Below, piece by piece: positions 27,633 through 37,546 of a DNA stretch of 64,000 nt. The stretch lies in assembly GCF_000376945.1 (NCBI RefSeq), contig NZ_AQXU01000022.1:186001-250000 (forward strand). Direction: 5' to 3'. The notes beneath the pieces were generated by a model that saw only the letters and a list, made by a program, of their open reading frames with translations, was not told where the DNA came from and did not search any database. The position numbers and the translations under genes are program-made. Each line of letters begins with the position of its first letter. The first letter of the stretch is position 1. The stretch is from Leeia oryzae DSM 17879 (GTDB taxonomy: Bacteria > Pseudomonadota > Gammaproteobacteria > Burkholderiales > Leeiaceae).

Positions 27633-28005
27633 TGTTCTTCCTGAGTTCATTCAATGCCGGTACATGATGTTTTGGCTGGTTAAGTGCTTGTGTATGCCCG
27701 CACTGTCACACCAGAATCATCAATAAATAAATAACCGGTTATTTATTTATTGCACTTTAAGGGATACCTCTACAAGAGTCAAGCCAAGTTATATGTCATG
27801 AAGTGGCAGGCAAAGCCTGTCAGCCGCATGGGAAATGGAACCAGAAAATAAAACCAGCAAGGCAGGGCAATGAATGGAGCGTAGCAATATCTGCCAAAGC
27901 AACACCCTAAAGGTACACATACAAGACTCTTCACACAGGTTCACACATGAAGTATCCGGTTAATCTTGGTACACTCCACGCTCACCCCAAAATGCCAAGA
28001 TCAGA
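27633..28005. promoter_or_regulatory. Divergent promoter region, tetR efflux operon / metallopeptidase-like gene
   Basis: This 373-base gap holds the 32-bp palindrome described separately plus the promoter of the plus-strand gene at 28006. Apart from the palindrome I recognise no gene or repeat in it. Confidence 0.5.
27721..27752. promoter_or_regulatory. Perfect 32-bp palindrome, probable TetR operator
   Basis: CAATAAATAAATAACC is followed at once by its exact reverse complement, giving a 32-bp dyad with no spacer and no mismatch, centred on CCGG. TetR-type dimers bind such dyads, and it lies 89 bases upstream of the tetR start, so it is the likely operator. It could also extrude as a cruciform. 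Confidence 0.75.
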
Positions 28006-28494
28006 ATGTCTCATTTAAAATACCTGACCGGATACCCGCCACACCTGCTGCAGCAAGTGCAGAAACTGGTCGAAGAGGACAAACTAAAGCCATACCTCGC
28101 GCAACGCTATCCGGCAACGCACCAAATTCAGAGCGACCGCGCCCTGTATGATTACGCCAATAACCTGAAACAAACCTACCTGAAAAATGCACCACCCATC
28201 GACAAAGTCTATTTTGACAGCACCCTGGGTCTGACACATCACGCCCTCGGGTTGCATACCACTGCGTCGCGCGTGCAGGGCAGCCGGCTGAAAACCAAAA
28301 AAGAAATCCGCATTGCTTCGCTGTTTCGGCAAGCCGCGCCAGAGTTTCTGGAAATGATTGTGGTGCACGAACTGGCCCACTTCAAAGAAAAGGAGCATGG
28401 CAAAGCCTTTTACAAGCTTTGCGAGCACATGCTGCCCGGCTATCACCAGATCGAGTTTGATCTGCGGTTGTATTTGACTTTGCTGGATGCTTAG
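28006..28494 (+). CDS. YgjP-like zinc metallopeptidase-fold protein
   Basis: A 162-residue protein of the YgjP/DUF45 metal-dependent family. The zinc motif HELAHFKEKEHG is complete (H121, E122, H125, with H131 as a probable third ligand). E. coli YgjP has been described as a UTP pyrophosphatase, whereas the fold resembles M48/SprT peptidases, so the true reaction is uncertain. It stands alone, divergent from the tetR operon. Confidence 0.82.
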   Translation: MSHLKYLTGYPPHLLQQVQKLVEEDKLKPYLAQRYPATHQIQSDRALYDYANNLKQTYLKNAPPIDKVYFDSTLGLTHHALGLHTTASRVQGSRLKTKKEIRIASLFRQAAPEFLEMIVVHELAHFKEKEHGKAFYKLCEHMLPGYHQIEFDLRLYLTLLDA

Positions 28495-28581
28495 CTGGGG
28501 CGGGTTGATAGCCGATTAGCGCGTTGAAAGGTGGTCAATTCTGCATAAATAAACCGCAGGAAAGAGCTTTGATTGACGTCT

Positions 28582-28941
28582 TTAGTCCAGAAACGTCCAT
28601 GTATCTGCACCATCAAAGCGCCGGACCCGGACTGAGGCAATCAGTGCAGGGTCAAAGTTCCCCAGATTGATACCATGTTTGACCCCTGGGGTCGGATTCA
28701 ATGGCTCCCAATGCGTGACACACCCGCATAGCTTGCAATGAATCGTCCGTAGCGTCTTGTCACCCCAAATGTACTCGGCTGTGTGTTCGGGATGCCCCTC
28801 AATCTTGACCGTGCCGAACTCAAAATACACCCAAGGCCCGCCAATCCGCCGGCAAAGCGAGCAGTTGCAATCCGTAGCCACTTCCGGCGTAGACGGTAGT
28901 GTCAAACGTACTGCGCCACAGTGGCATGAGCCTTGATGCAT
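28582..28941 (-). CDS. GFA/CENP-V domain zinc protein
   Basis: A 119-residue single-domain protein of the glutathione-dependent formaldehyde-activating (GFA) family. The zinc-binding cysteines are all visible: GSCHCGAV, CNCSLCRR and HCKLCGCVTHW. Most members do not act on formaldehyde and have no proven role; the fold may bind glutathione adducts. It is a lone gene converging on the YgjP-like gene. Confidence 0.88.
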   Translation of the reverse strand: MHQGSCHCGAVRLTLPSTPEVATDCNCSLCRRIGGPWVYFEFGTVKIEGHPEHTAEYIWGDKTLRTIHCKLCGCVTHWEPLNPTPGVKHGINLGNFDPALIASVRVRRFDGADTWTFLD

Positions 28942-29026
28942 TTGGTCTCCTCGGTGTCGATCACATGATTGCTATTAGCAAAGAGCTGAATGGCTGCATT
29001 TGCTTATGCTAAAAGTCGCAATACGT

Positions 29027-29494
29027 TTATTCAGTCTTGAGTTGGCTGACGATCTTTTCCCAATTGTTTTCAAAGGGTTCTGCCTGCGAACGAGTAAGAT
29101 TAATTACACCAGGCCTATCACCATATTCTACCCCGTGCTTTTCCTTATAGCGCTGATCATAAGCAGCATCTAATGGTGCAAGTATGTTGTGCAATTCTGT
29201 TTGGGTGAGAATGAAGAATCTTGGAGGCGCATCATTCAGCTCAGGAATCAACACAAAAACCCAAGGTTTGTCTGCAGGATGAGGCACTCTTCCGCCAACA
29301 ACCCATTTCGGTTTTGACGTGCTTTTGACTTCGATAAGAACAGCACGTTCGGATGAACTAGAGAATGCAACTACATCCGCACTTTTTGCATTTCCATAGG
29401 TAACAGAGGCCGCAATATTCAAACGCTGTAGTTGGGCGGCAACAAAATACTCTCCCGCCATTGCCAAATGATACTTCTCTGCCTGTGTAGCCAT
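29027..29494 (-). CDS. Putative PD-(D/E)XK nuclease-fold protein, unknown function
   Basis: A 155-residue protein I cannot assign to a named family. The segment from AGEYFVAAQLQRLN through SADVVAF to LIEVKSTSKPKW has the layout of a PD-(D/E)XK nuclease core: a glutamate helix, an aspartate (ADVV) and an E-x-K strand (EVK). The rest is polar with no membrane segment. The gene is visibly more AT-rich than its neighbours and no ribosome site precedes the ATG at 29494; a TTG at 29557 is possible. It could be an orphan remnant of a restriction or defence locus, or a housekeeping-like DUF; no methylase or toxin partner is nearby. Confidence 0.6.
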   Translation of the reverse strand: MATQAEKYHLAMAGEYFVAAQLQRLNIAASVTYGNAKSADVVAFSSSSERAVLIEVKSTSKPKWVVGGRVPHPADKPWVFVLIPELNDAPPRFFILTQTELHNILAPLDAAYDQRYKEKHGVEYGDRPGVINLTRSQAEPFENNWEKIVSQLKTE

Positions 29495-29589
29495 CGATTT
29501 AGAAAATAATTGAGTTAATTTGAAATGATTATACTGAAACGTATTTACTGCTCCCAATCTTTAATGTCAAAAGCCGTTTTGTATCTTCA

Positions 29590-30489
29590 CTACTTTTCAT
29601 TCTCAACCTGCGCCTCTATCTCTGCCAAAAAATGCTGCAAATGGGCGGCGCTGGATTTTTCCCATGTGGCCAGGCCCATGGCCAGATAGGCATCCGGATT
29701 GTCTATCGGTATATAGCAGACATGCGGTATCTGCACACAGGATAGCGGGGAAGGCAGCAGGGAGACGCCGACACCGGCGGCGACCAGGCCGATCTGGGTG
29801 GTGGCTTCGCGGGCTTCCTGGGTGATGCGGGGCTCGAAGCCGGCTTGCAGGCACAGGCGGCGGATGAGGTTTCTTAGCCCGGAGCCAGTGCCGGGCGGGT
29901 AGCAAATAAAGGGTTCATCTTGCAGGTCTGCCATGCGGATACTGGCTTGGCGGGCCAGCGGGTGGCTGTCGTGTACCACCAGCCTTAACTGGTCGCGGCC
30001 AATTTCCTTGAGCGAGATACCCGTCGGAGCATCAAGGCCGGTAAAGCGGACAAAGCCTACATCCAGCTTGTCTTGCTGCAATGCTTGGTATTGGTCCAGC
30101 GTAAACATCTCCCGTAGTGTCAGGCGTACATCCGCAAATTGCTGCCGGTAGGCGTGGATAACCCGCGGTAGCAGGTTGCTAAAGGGGAGCGAAGACGTAA
30201 AGCCGATCCGCAGTTCTCCAGCTTCCCCCAGACCAATCCGCCTGGCTTCCTGGCTGGCGGATTCTGCGTTGGCGAGTATTTGCCGGGCCTGGGCAAGAAA
30301 GTGCTTACCCGCGGGTGTTAGTGCGACATGCCGCTTGCTGCGTTCAAACAGCGGGGTACCGATTTCCTGCTCTAGTGCCTGTATTTGCTGGCTAAGCGGT
30401 GGCTGGCCAATGTGCAGCTTTTCTGCTGCCCGGCTAAAGTGCAGTTCTTCTGCCACTGCCACAAAGTAGCGCAAGTGTCTTAGTTCCAT
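29590..30489 (-). CDS. LysR-type transcriptional regulator (BenM/CatM-like branch)
   Basis: A 299-residue LysR protein beginning MELRHLRYFVAVAEELHFSRAAEKL, the start typical of the BenM/CatM/AlsR branch, with recognition helix PPLSQQIQALEQEIG. The effector domain shows LRIGFTSSLPFSNLLP and the conserved GVSLLPS. It is divergent from an MFS transporter gene with a 120-base AT-rich gap, so it probably controls that transporter in response to its substrate. Confidence 0.92.
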   Translation of the reverse strand: MELRHLRYFVAVAEELHFSRAAEKLHIGQPPLSQQIQALEQEIGTPLFERSKRHVALTPAGKHFLAQARQILANAESASQEARRIGLGEAGELRIGFTSSLPFSNLLPRVIHAYRQQFADVRLTLREMFTLDQYQALQQDKLDVGFVRFTGLDAPTGISLKEIGRDQLRLVVHDSHPLARQASIRMADLQDEPFICYPPGTGSGLRNLIRRLCLQAGFEPRITQEAREATTQIGLVAAGVGVSLLPSPLSCVQIPHVCYIPIDNPDAYLAMGLATWEKSSAAHLQHFLAEIEAQVENEK

Positions 30490-30609
30490 GGCGATTTGCC
30501 TTATTAATACTTTAAAAATATAAATAATGACTTAAATATATATTGGACGACTAATAAACGCGAGCCTAATATCATCTCATCCACACAAGATACAGAAAGC
30601 AGGTTTGCC
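30490..30609. promoter_or_regulatory. Divergent promoter region, lysR / MFS transporter
   Basis: A 120-base AT-rich gap that must contain both promoters and the LysR binding site; several TTAAT/ATTAT stretches are present but I cannot single out one T-N11-A box. Confidence 0.4.
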
Positions 30610-31869
30610 ATGCCATCCAGTTCTTGTACCCTTAATGCAATGATTATCCATGCTCCAACACCATCGTCCGACATTGCCGGCAAGCATCAGGCAGGTACCG
30701 CTGCGTACCGGCGCGCCAATGGCGCCATGTTTTTTGGCGGGTTTTCGACTTTTGCCTTGTTGTACGGTTTTCAGCCGCTGATGCTGGTGTTCTCGCAAGC
30801 GTTTGATCTGTCTCCCGCCCAAGCCAGCGGTGTGGTGTCTGCTTCTACCGGGGCACTGGCGCTGTCACTGATTCCTGCCAGTCTGGCGGCAGACCGGTTT
30901 GGCCGTAAACCCTTGATGAACGCCGCGCTGGCGTTGTCTGCCATCCTGACCTTGCTGGCGGCTTTTGCTGATTCGTTTGGCCAGTTACTGGTTCTGCGGG
31001 CTTTGCTGGGCATCGCCATGGCCGGCTTGCCTGCCGCAGCCATGGCCTATCTGAGTGAAGAAATCGAGCCTCAATCTCTTGGCCAGTCCATGGGGCTGTA
31101 TATTGCCGGGAGTGCGCTGGGTGGCATGGGGGCACGCTTCTTGTCTTCTGCCCTGGCCGGCATGTATGGCTGGCAGGTGGCCGTCGGGGTGCTGGGCGGC
31201 ATCGGCATGGTGGCTGCGGTGCTGTTCTGGAAATTCCTGCCGCCTTCCCGTCATTTCAAACCGGCAGCCATTGATGCACGACAGTTTGTGCAGGACGTGC
31301 AGATGCACTTTAAAGACCCCGGACTGCGCTGGCTGTTTGCCGTGTCTTTTACCCTGATGGGTTGTTTTGTCAGTCTGTACAACTATCTGGCGTATCGTCT
31401 GGCGGCTGCACCGTTCGGGCTGTCGCACGGGCAGATTGGCTTGGTGTTTACCTTATACATTCTGGGCATGGTGGGTTCTACCTGGTCTGGCCGCTGGGCG
31501 GACCGTGTCGGGCGCCGCAATGTACTATGGCTGATGCCTTTATTGATGGTGGCCGGCTTGTTGCTGACGCTGTCAGATCAACTGGCCTGGGTGATGGTCG
31601 GGGTAGGGGTATTTACGTTTGGCTTCTTTGGTGCACATTCGGTAGCCAGCAGCTGGGTTGGGCGCCGCGTCGTCAAGGCGCGAGCCCTGGCGTCGGCCAT
31701 GTACCTGTTCTTCTACTATCTGGGTTCCAGTAGTCTGGGCACAGTCTCCGGCATGATGTGGGGCGTGGGCCACTGGACAGCGGTGGTTAGCCTGTTGCTG
31801 GTGATTTTGCTGGCAGCAACCGGCATTGCCTTGCACTTGCGCCGTTTGCAGCCGTTGCCAGTGGCGTGA
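30610..31869 (+). CDS. MFS transporter (YnfM/AraJ-like efflux permease)
   Basis: A 419-residue major facilitator protein with twelve predicted helices. The helix 2-3 loop motif AADRFGRKPLM and its repeat GRWADRVGRRNVLW in the second half are clear. A roughly 35-residue polar N-terminus precedes helix 1, so the ATG at 30640 is a possible alternative start. The YnfM/AraJ-like branch mostly exports small compounds. It is divergent from a LysR regulator. Confidence 0.9.
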   Translation: MPSSSCTLNAMIIHAPTPSSDIAGKHQAGTAAYRRANGAMFFGGFSTFALLYGFQPLMLVFSQAFDLSPAQASGVVSASTGALALSLIPASLAADRFGRKPLMNAALALSAILTLLAAFADSFGQLLVLRALLGIAMAGLPAAAMAYLSEEIEPQSLGQSMGLYIAGSALGGMGARFLSSALAGMYGWQVAVGVLGGIGMVAAVLFWKFLPPSRHFKPAAIDARQFVQDVQMHFKDPGLRWLFAVSFTLMGCFVSLYNYLAYRLAAAPFGLSHGQIGLVFTLYILGMVGSTWSGRWADRVGRRNVLWLMPLLMVAGLLLTLSDQLAWVMVGVGVFTFGFFGAHSVASSWVGRRVVKARALASAMYLFFYYLGSSSLGTVSGMMWGVGHWTAVVSLLLVILLAATGIALHLRRLQPLPVA

Positions 31870-31870
31870 G

Positions 31871-32101
31871 TTATTGCCAGCCCTGAAGCCAGATGTTTTG
31901 ATCCAGCAGTGCCTGCCATGGCATGGTATAGCGCTTGCCGGAGTAGATGGCTTCCAGCTCGATCATATCGGGCGGTGAGTCCGGATTCTCTGGCTCTACC
32001 AGCGTTACCACCAGAAAGTGTTTTTCCTTGTGTTGGGGGGTAACGGCAGTCCATTTGCTCATCAGCAATTTTTTGGGGTTCAGGCGACGGGTATCCGGCA
32101 T
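31871..32101 (-). CDS. Small Trp-rich conserved protein (TIGR02450 family)
   Basis: A 76-residue protein with the family layout LNPKKLLMSKWTAVTPQHKEKHFLVV at the front and a C-terminus ending NIWLQGWQ. The TIGR02450 family is common in aquatic proteobacteria and cyanobacteria; its function is unknown. The start at 32101 puts the conserved block near the N-terminus as in relatives. It converges on the MFS gene with one base between stops. Confidence 0.8.
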   Translation of the reverse strand: MPDTRRLNPKKLLMSKWTAVTPQHKEKHFLVVTLVEPENPDSPPDMIELEAIYSGKRYTMPWQALLDQNIWLQGWQ

Positions 32102-32202
32102 AGAGGTCTCGCTGGCAAAATGTGGGTTCAGCATAAGCCGGAATGCGGCCGATGGCTAGCGGGAGAAGGGTTGTATGCCCAGTCCATCATCGGTCACCAA
32201 AC

Positions 32203-32231
32203 AAAAAGCCGACCACACTGGTCGGCTTTTT
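32203..32231. terminator. Intrinsic terminator after prmB
   Basis: A 12-bp stem AAAAAGCCGACC/GGTCGGCTTTTT with a 5-base loop. A-run and T-run on opposite sides allow termination in both directions, chiefly of the minus-strand arsC-like/dapE/prmB unit. Confidence 0.85.
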
Positions 32232-32266
32232 GTTTGCAGCTTGTGGCGTATCTTGCAGATCAGAGA

Positions 32267-33172
32267 TCAATAGCCGGCGTTAATCAGGTCTTCACGGGTC
32301 AGCAAGAAGACAAACTGGTCACCACTGGCCGTGTCCAGCCAGGTAAAGGGTAGTTCCGGGTAACTGGCTTCCAGATCTTCGCGATTAAAGCCGATTTCCA
32401 CCACCAGCAAACCACCCGGGATCAGATAGCTACTGGCTGTTTCCAGAATCACCCGTGTTGCATCCAGCCCGTCTTCACCACTGCCCAAGGCCAGTTCTGG
32501 CTCGTGCAGGTATTCTGGCGGGAGAGCATCTACAGACTCAGCATTGACATACGGCGGGTTGCTGATGATCAGGTCGTACAGTTTGTGCGGTACATCGGTA
32601 AACAAGTCAGACTGGATCAACTGCAAGCGGTTTTCCAGACCATAGTCGGTCACGTTCTTTTCTGCCACTGCCAACGCATCTTCCGATAAATCCACCGCAT
32701 CGACTTCTGCATTCGGGAACACTTCTGCCGCCACAATCGCCAGACAGCCAGAGCCGGTACACATGTCCAGCACGCTGACGACTTCGTCCGGGTTTTCAAT
32801 CCAGGGGTTTAACTGGTCTTGCAGCAGTTCTGCAATGAAAGAACGCGGTACGATTACCCGTTCGTCCACATAAAAGCGGAAGTTGCCCAGCCATGCCTCG
32901 TTGGTGAGGTAGGCCGCTGGCTGGCGGGTTTCTACCCGTTTCTGGATCACATCCAGTACGGTACGGATTTCGGTTGGAGTCAGGCGTGCGTCAATGTACG
33001 GTGCCAGGTCATGAATCGGCAAATGCAGGGTATGCAAGACCAGATAACTGGCTTCGTCATGTGCATTGGTGGTGCCATGCCCGAAAACCAGCCCGGCTTC
33101 TTGAAAACGGCTGACAGAGAAACGAATCAGGTCTCTGATGGTACGCAGGTGCAAGCTGGCTTCGGTAAACAT
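32267..33172 (-). CDS. prmB: Ribosomal protein L3 N5-glutamine methyltransferase PrmB
   Basis: A 301-residue SAM-dependent methyltransferase that methylates a glutamine of ribosomal protein L3. The catalytic NPPY motif (205-208), the SAM loop VLDMCTGSGCLAI and the PrmB-specific N-terminal FGHGTTNAHDEA (distinguishing it from PrmC) are present. The ATG at 33172 has AGAAAG upstream; the 34-codon upstream extension overlaps dapE and is rejected. It follows dapE by 14 bases. Confidence 0.93.
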   Translation of the reverse strand: MFTEASLHLRTIRDLIRFSVSRFQEAGLVFGHGTTNAHDEASYLVLHTLHLPIHDLAPYIDARLTPTEIRTVLDVIQKRVETRQPAAYLTNEAWLGNFRFYVDERVIVPRSFIAELLQDQLNPWIENPDEVVSVLDMCTGSGCLAIVAAEVFPNAEVDAVDLSEDALAVAEKNVTDYGLENRLQLIQSDLFTDVPHKLYDLIISNPPYVNAESVDALPPEYLHEPELALGSGEDGLDATRVILETASSYLIPGGLLVVEIGFNREDLEASYPELPFTWLDTASGDQFVFLLTREDLINAGY

Positions 33173-33186
33173 GTTGGCTTTCTGAC

Positions 33187-34739
<1,553 letters not shown>

Positions 34740-34967
34740 GATGGGTTCCGTATCTGGGGGCGGCCAGTCGTCCGCATCAGGCGTACTGGCTAAATGCTAA
34801 TCGTTACTAATGATAAGACACAAATTGGGGCGCATCATAATGTGATACGCCATTTCGCTCAAGCACAAATAATAAGCACAAACAGGGCAGACCAGATGCA
34901 GTGTGGTTCCGTAACAAATGTCTGCTCAATATTGTGTGGCATTGTCCTCTGGACTGTTTCTTGACAA

Positions 34968-36170
34968 TCAGTCTGGTTCATCGTTATTGACGTGCAAATC
35001 AAAGTCAAACGTGACCTCCTCATCCCGGGAGGATTTGGGTTGCTCGGCTGAATGTGTAGCTGGCGTACTGCCACCGCCGCCGCCACGTTCGTCTTCCATC
35101 TTCTGGTAGGCTTTGTCATCGTTATTGATGCGCCATGCCAGGTTGGTCGGACTGTCGGCGTTAGACAATGCTTCCTGCAGGCTGATTTTGCCGTCTTTGT
35201 ACAGACGGAACAGTGCTTGCTCGAAGGTTTGCGACCCTTCCGAGACGCTGTTTTCCATCGCTTCCTTGATCAGGTCGATCTGGCCTGTCCGGATCAGTTC
35301 TGCAATCCGGTTGGTGTTTAGCAGTACTTCTACCGCCGGCACCAGTTTTCCGTCCACCCCTTTGATCAGACGCTGCGAAATCACCGCCTTGAGCGAGACA
35401 GACAAATCCAGCAACAGGCTGCTTCTGGCCTCGTGCGGGAAGAAGTTGATGATCCGGTTCATCACGTGATAACTGTTGTTGGCATGCAGCGTAGACAGAA
35501 TCAGGTGGCCCGCCTGTGCGTAATTCAGCGCATGCTGCATGGTTTCCCGGTCGCGGATTTCGCCAATCATCATCACATCGGGTGCTTCACGCATGGCGTT
35601 TTTCAAGGCATGGCTATAGCTGTGGGTATCAATGCCCACCTCGCGCTGGTTGACCATGGACTTGTTGTGCTTGAACACATACTCGATCGGGTCTTCTACC
35701 GTCAGGATATGCCCCGGCCTGCTCTGGTTGCGGGATTCCAGCATGGAAGACAGGGTGGTAGACTTGCCGCTCCCCGTAGAACCCACTACCAGAATCATCC
35801 CCAGACGAGAGCTGATCAGCTCTTCCAGCACGGGTGGCAGATTCAGGTCAGCGATGGTGCTGGCTTTTTCCTTGATGTAACGGATCACAATGGCCACATC
35901 GCCACGCTGTCGGAAGACGTTAACCCGGAAATTACCGGTACCTTCCAGATAATGACCAAAGTTCATTTCCAGATCGGTTTCGAAGCGGGCGATGCGTTCG
36001 GCATCCATCAGTCGGTAGGCCACCCGTTTGACCTGATCACCGCTTAGCACCTGCTGGCTGACAGGGTGAAGCACACCTTCAATCTTGATCTGGATGGTGG
36101 TATTGGCCGAAAAGAAAACATCCGATGCCTTGCGCTCGGCCATGAGTTTCAGAATGGGTGTAATGTCCAT
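34968..36170 (-). CDS. pilU: Type IV pilus retraction ATPase PilU
   Basis: A 400-residue hexameric ATPase of the PilT/PilU family that assists pilus retraction in twitching motility. Walker A GSTGSGKST is at 130-138, the Asp box near TVEDPIEYVF, Walker B region DVMMIGEIRD and the His box AGHLILSTLHAN follow. The long acidic/glycine C-tail (GGGGGS, then EEVTFDFDLHVNNDEPD) is a PilU trait absent from PilT. The ATG at 36170 follows AAGG; the upstream 57 codons are not needed. pilT is not adjacent, although the two usually lie side by side. Confidence 0.93.
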   Translation of the reverse strand: MDITPILKLMAERKASDVFFSANTTIQIKIEGVLHPVSQQVLSGDQVKRVAYRLMDAERIARFETDLEMNFGHYLEGTGNFRVNVFRQRGDVAIVIRYIKEKASTIADLNLPPVLEELISSRLGMILVVGSTGSGKSTTLSSMLESRNQSRPGHILTVEDPIEYVFKHNKSMVNQREVGIDTHSYSHALKNAMREAPDVMMIGEIRDRETMQHALNYAQAGHLILSTLHANNSYHVMNRIINFFPHEARSSLLLDLSVSLKAVISQRLIKGVDGKLVPAVEVLLNTNRIAELIRTGQIDLIKEAMENSVSEGSQTFEQALFRLYKDGKISLQEALSNADSPTNLAWRINNDDKAYQKMEDERGGGGGSTPATHSAEQPKSSRDEEVTFDFDLHVNNDEPD

Positions 36171-36446
36171 GTCAGCCTTGAAAAATCCCGAAATAAAAGC
36201 AGGTAGGCAAGCGCATGGCGATTCTGTTGCCGCGCTTGCAGAGTCTGTGAGCCACTGTATCACAGCAGCATGACGCAATAAATCGCCAGACCAGAAAAAG
36301 CATCGGCCATTTGCGCAGCTAAACCGGTGAAACTGATACAATAGGCCTGCCGCAATGCAGCAATTCCGGGTGGTTGATGCCCGTTTGCCATGATATTGCC
36401 AGTTCCAAATACAGCTTGATGTTTCGCGCTTTCTGATGAGGTTTCC

Positions 36447-36830
36447 ATGCCTAAGGCAATGGCCATTCTGTTACTGATGCAACTGCTGGGCGAATGTGCC
36501 GTCCGACTGCTGCATATGCCTGTGCCCGGCCCGGTCGTCGGCATGATGCTGATGTTCTTCTGGCTGGTCTGGATGCAAGGCCCTGACAAAGAAGTTGCGG
36601 GTACCGTCCATGTATTACTGCAAAACCTGACCTTGCTGTTTGTGCCTGCCGGTGTCGGCATCATGGAGCACGGTGCCCGTTTGCAAAAAGAAGGGTGGGG
36701 TATCATTCTGGTGTTGGTCGTCAGTACCCTCCTGACCATGATGGTCACCGTGGTGTCTTACCATTATTTGTCCAGATGGGTAAAACGCATGAACCCGTCA
36801 TCTGGCGACGGTTCCGGAGCACGTTCATGA
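36447..36830 (+). CDS. lrgA: CidA/LrgA family holin-like membrane protein
   Basis: A 127-residue protein with four predicted helices and the CidA/LrgA signature PVPGPVVGMMLMF near residue 26 followed by FVPAGVGIMEH. The family resembles phage holins and is linked to murein hydrolase control or to transport of small overflow metabolites. Its stop overlaps the lrgB start (ATGA), so the two are coupled, as in most genomes. Confidence 0.9.
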   Translation: MPKAMAILLLMQLLGECAVRLLHMPVPGPVVGMMLMFFWLVWMQGPDKEVAGTVHVLLQNLTLLFVPAGVGIMEHGARLQKEGWGIILVLVVSTLLTMMVTVVSYHYLSRWVKRMNPSSGDGSGARS

Positions 36831-37546
36831 GCGGCATCTACGCATGGATTCCCGGCATTTCACCGTACCTGATTACGCTGACCCTGACTTTGCTGGTGTA
36901 TATTTTTGCCTGTTATTTCCATCAGTTAAACAAAAAGGCCATGTGGAGCTACCCGATCATCATCTCGGTGGTGTTATTGGTGAGCATTCTGACCTTGACC
37001 GGCACACCTTACAAAGCCTACTTTGAAGGGGCCAGGTACATTCACTTTCTGTTAGGTCCGGCCACGGTGGCGCTGGCGATTCCGCTGTATGCGCAGCTGC
37101 CGAATTTGCGCAAAATGTGGCTGCCGATCATCGGCAGTATTTTGCTGGGTGGGATTGTGGCCATTCTCTCGGTTGTGTTTCTGGGGCGCTGGGTCGGGCT
37201 GACGCATGAAACGCTCATGTCCATGGTGCCAAAATCCGCCACCACCCCCATTGCCATGGCACTTGCCGAACAGTTGGGGGGCTCTGGCTCGCTGGCTGCA
37301 GCCATGGTGCTGCTGACCGGTACGTTTGGTGCCTTGGCGGCCAGACCCATGTTCAAATTGTTGCGGCTGGATGAAGACCACGGCGCGGGTCTCGCCATGG
37401 GGACGGCATCCCATGGTTTTGCAACGGCCAAGGCCTTGCAAGAGAGCATGGAGCGGGGTGCCTATGCCGGGCTGGCCATGGGGGTCAACGGGGCGCTGAC
37501 CGCCTGGATTGCGGCGCCCTTATTGCATTGGATAGGCGTTGTATGA
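36827..37546 (+). CDS. lrgB: LrgB-family membrane protein
   Basis: A 239-residue membrane protein of the CidB/LrgB family, the usual partner of LrgA. Conserved elements are LGPATVALAIPLY, PKSATTPIAMALAEQLGG and GTASHGFATAKALQ. The ATG at 36827 overlaps the lrgA stop and its own stop overlaps the start of the next gene in the same ATGA fashion. It may export glycolate- or pyruvate-like compounds or tune autolysis; which is unproven here. Confidence 0.92.
   Translation: MSGIYAWIPGISPYLITLTLTLLVYIFACYFHQLNKKAMWSYPIIISVVLLVSILTLTGTPYKAYFEGARYIHFLLGPATVALAIPLYAQLPNLRKMWLPIIGSILLGGIVAILSVVFLGRWVGLTHETLMSMVPKSATTPIAMALAEQLGGSGSLAAAMVLLTGTFGALAARPMFKLLRLDEDHGAGLAMGTASHGFATAKALQESMERGAYAGLAMGVNGALTAWIAAPLLHWIGVV

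Noticed and set aside
34861-34882. Repeated AAGCACAAA after pilU
   Set aside because: Two short copies in an AT-rich gap; too little to call a repeat element or array.
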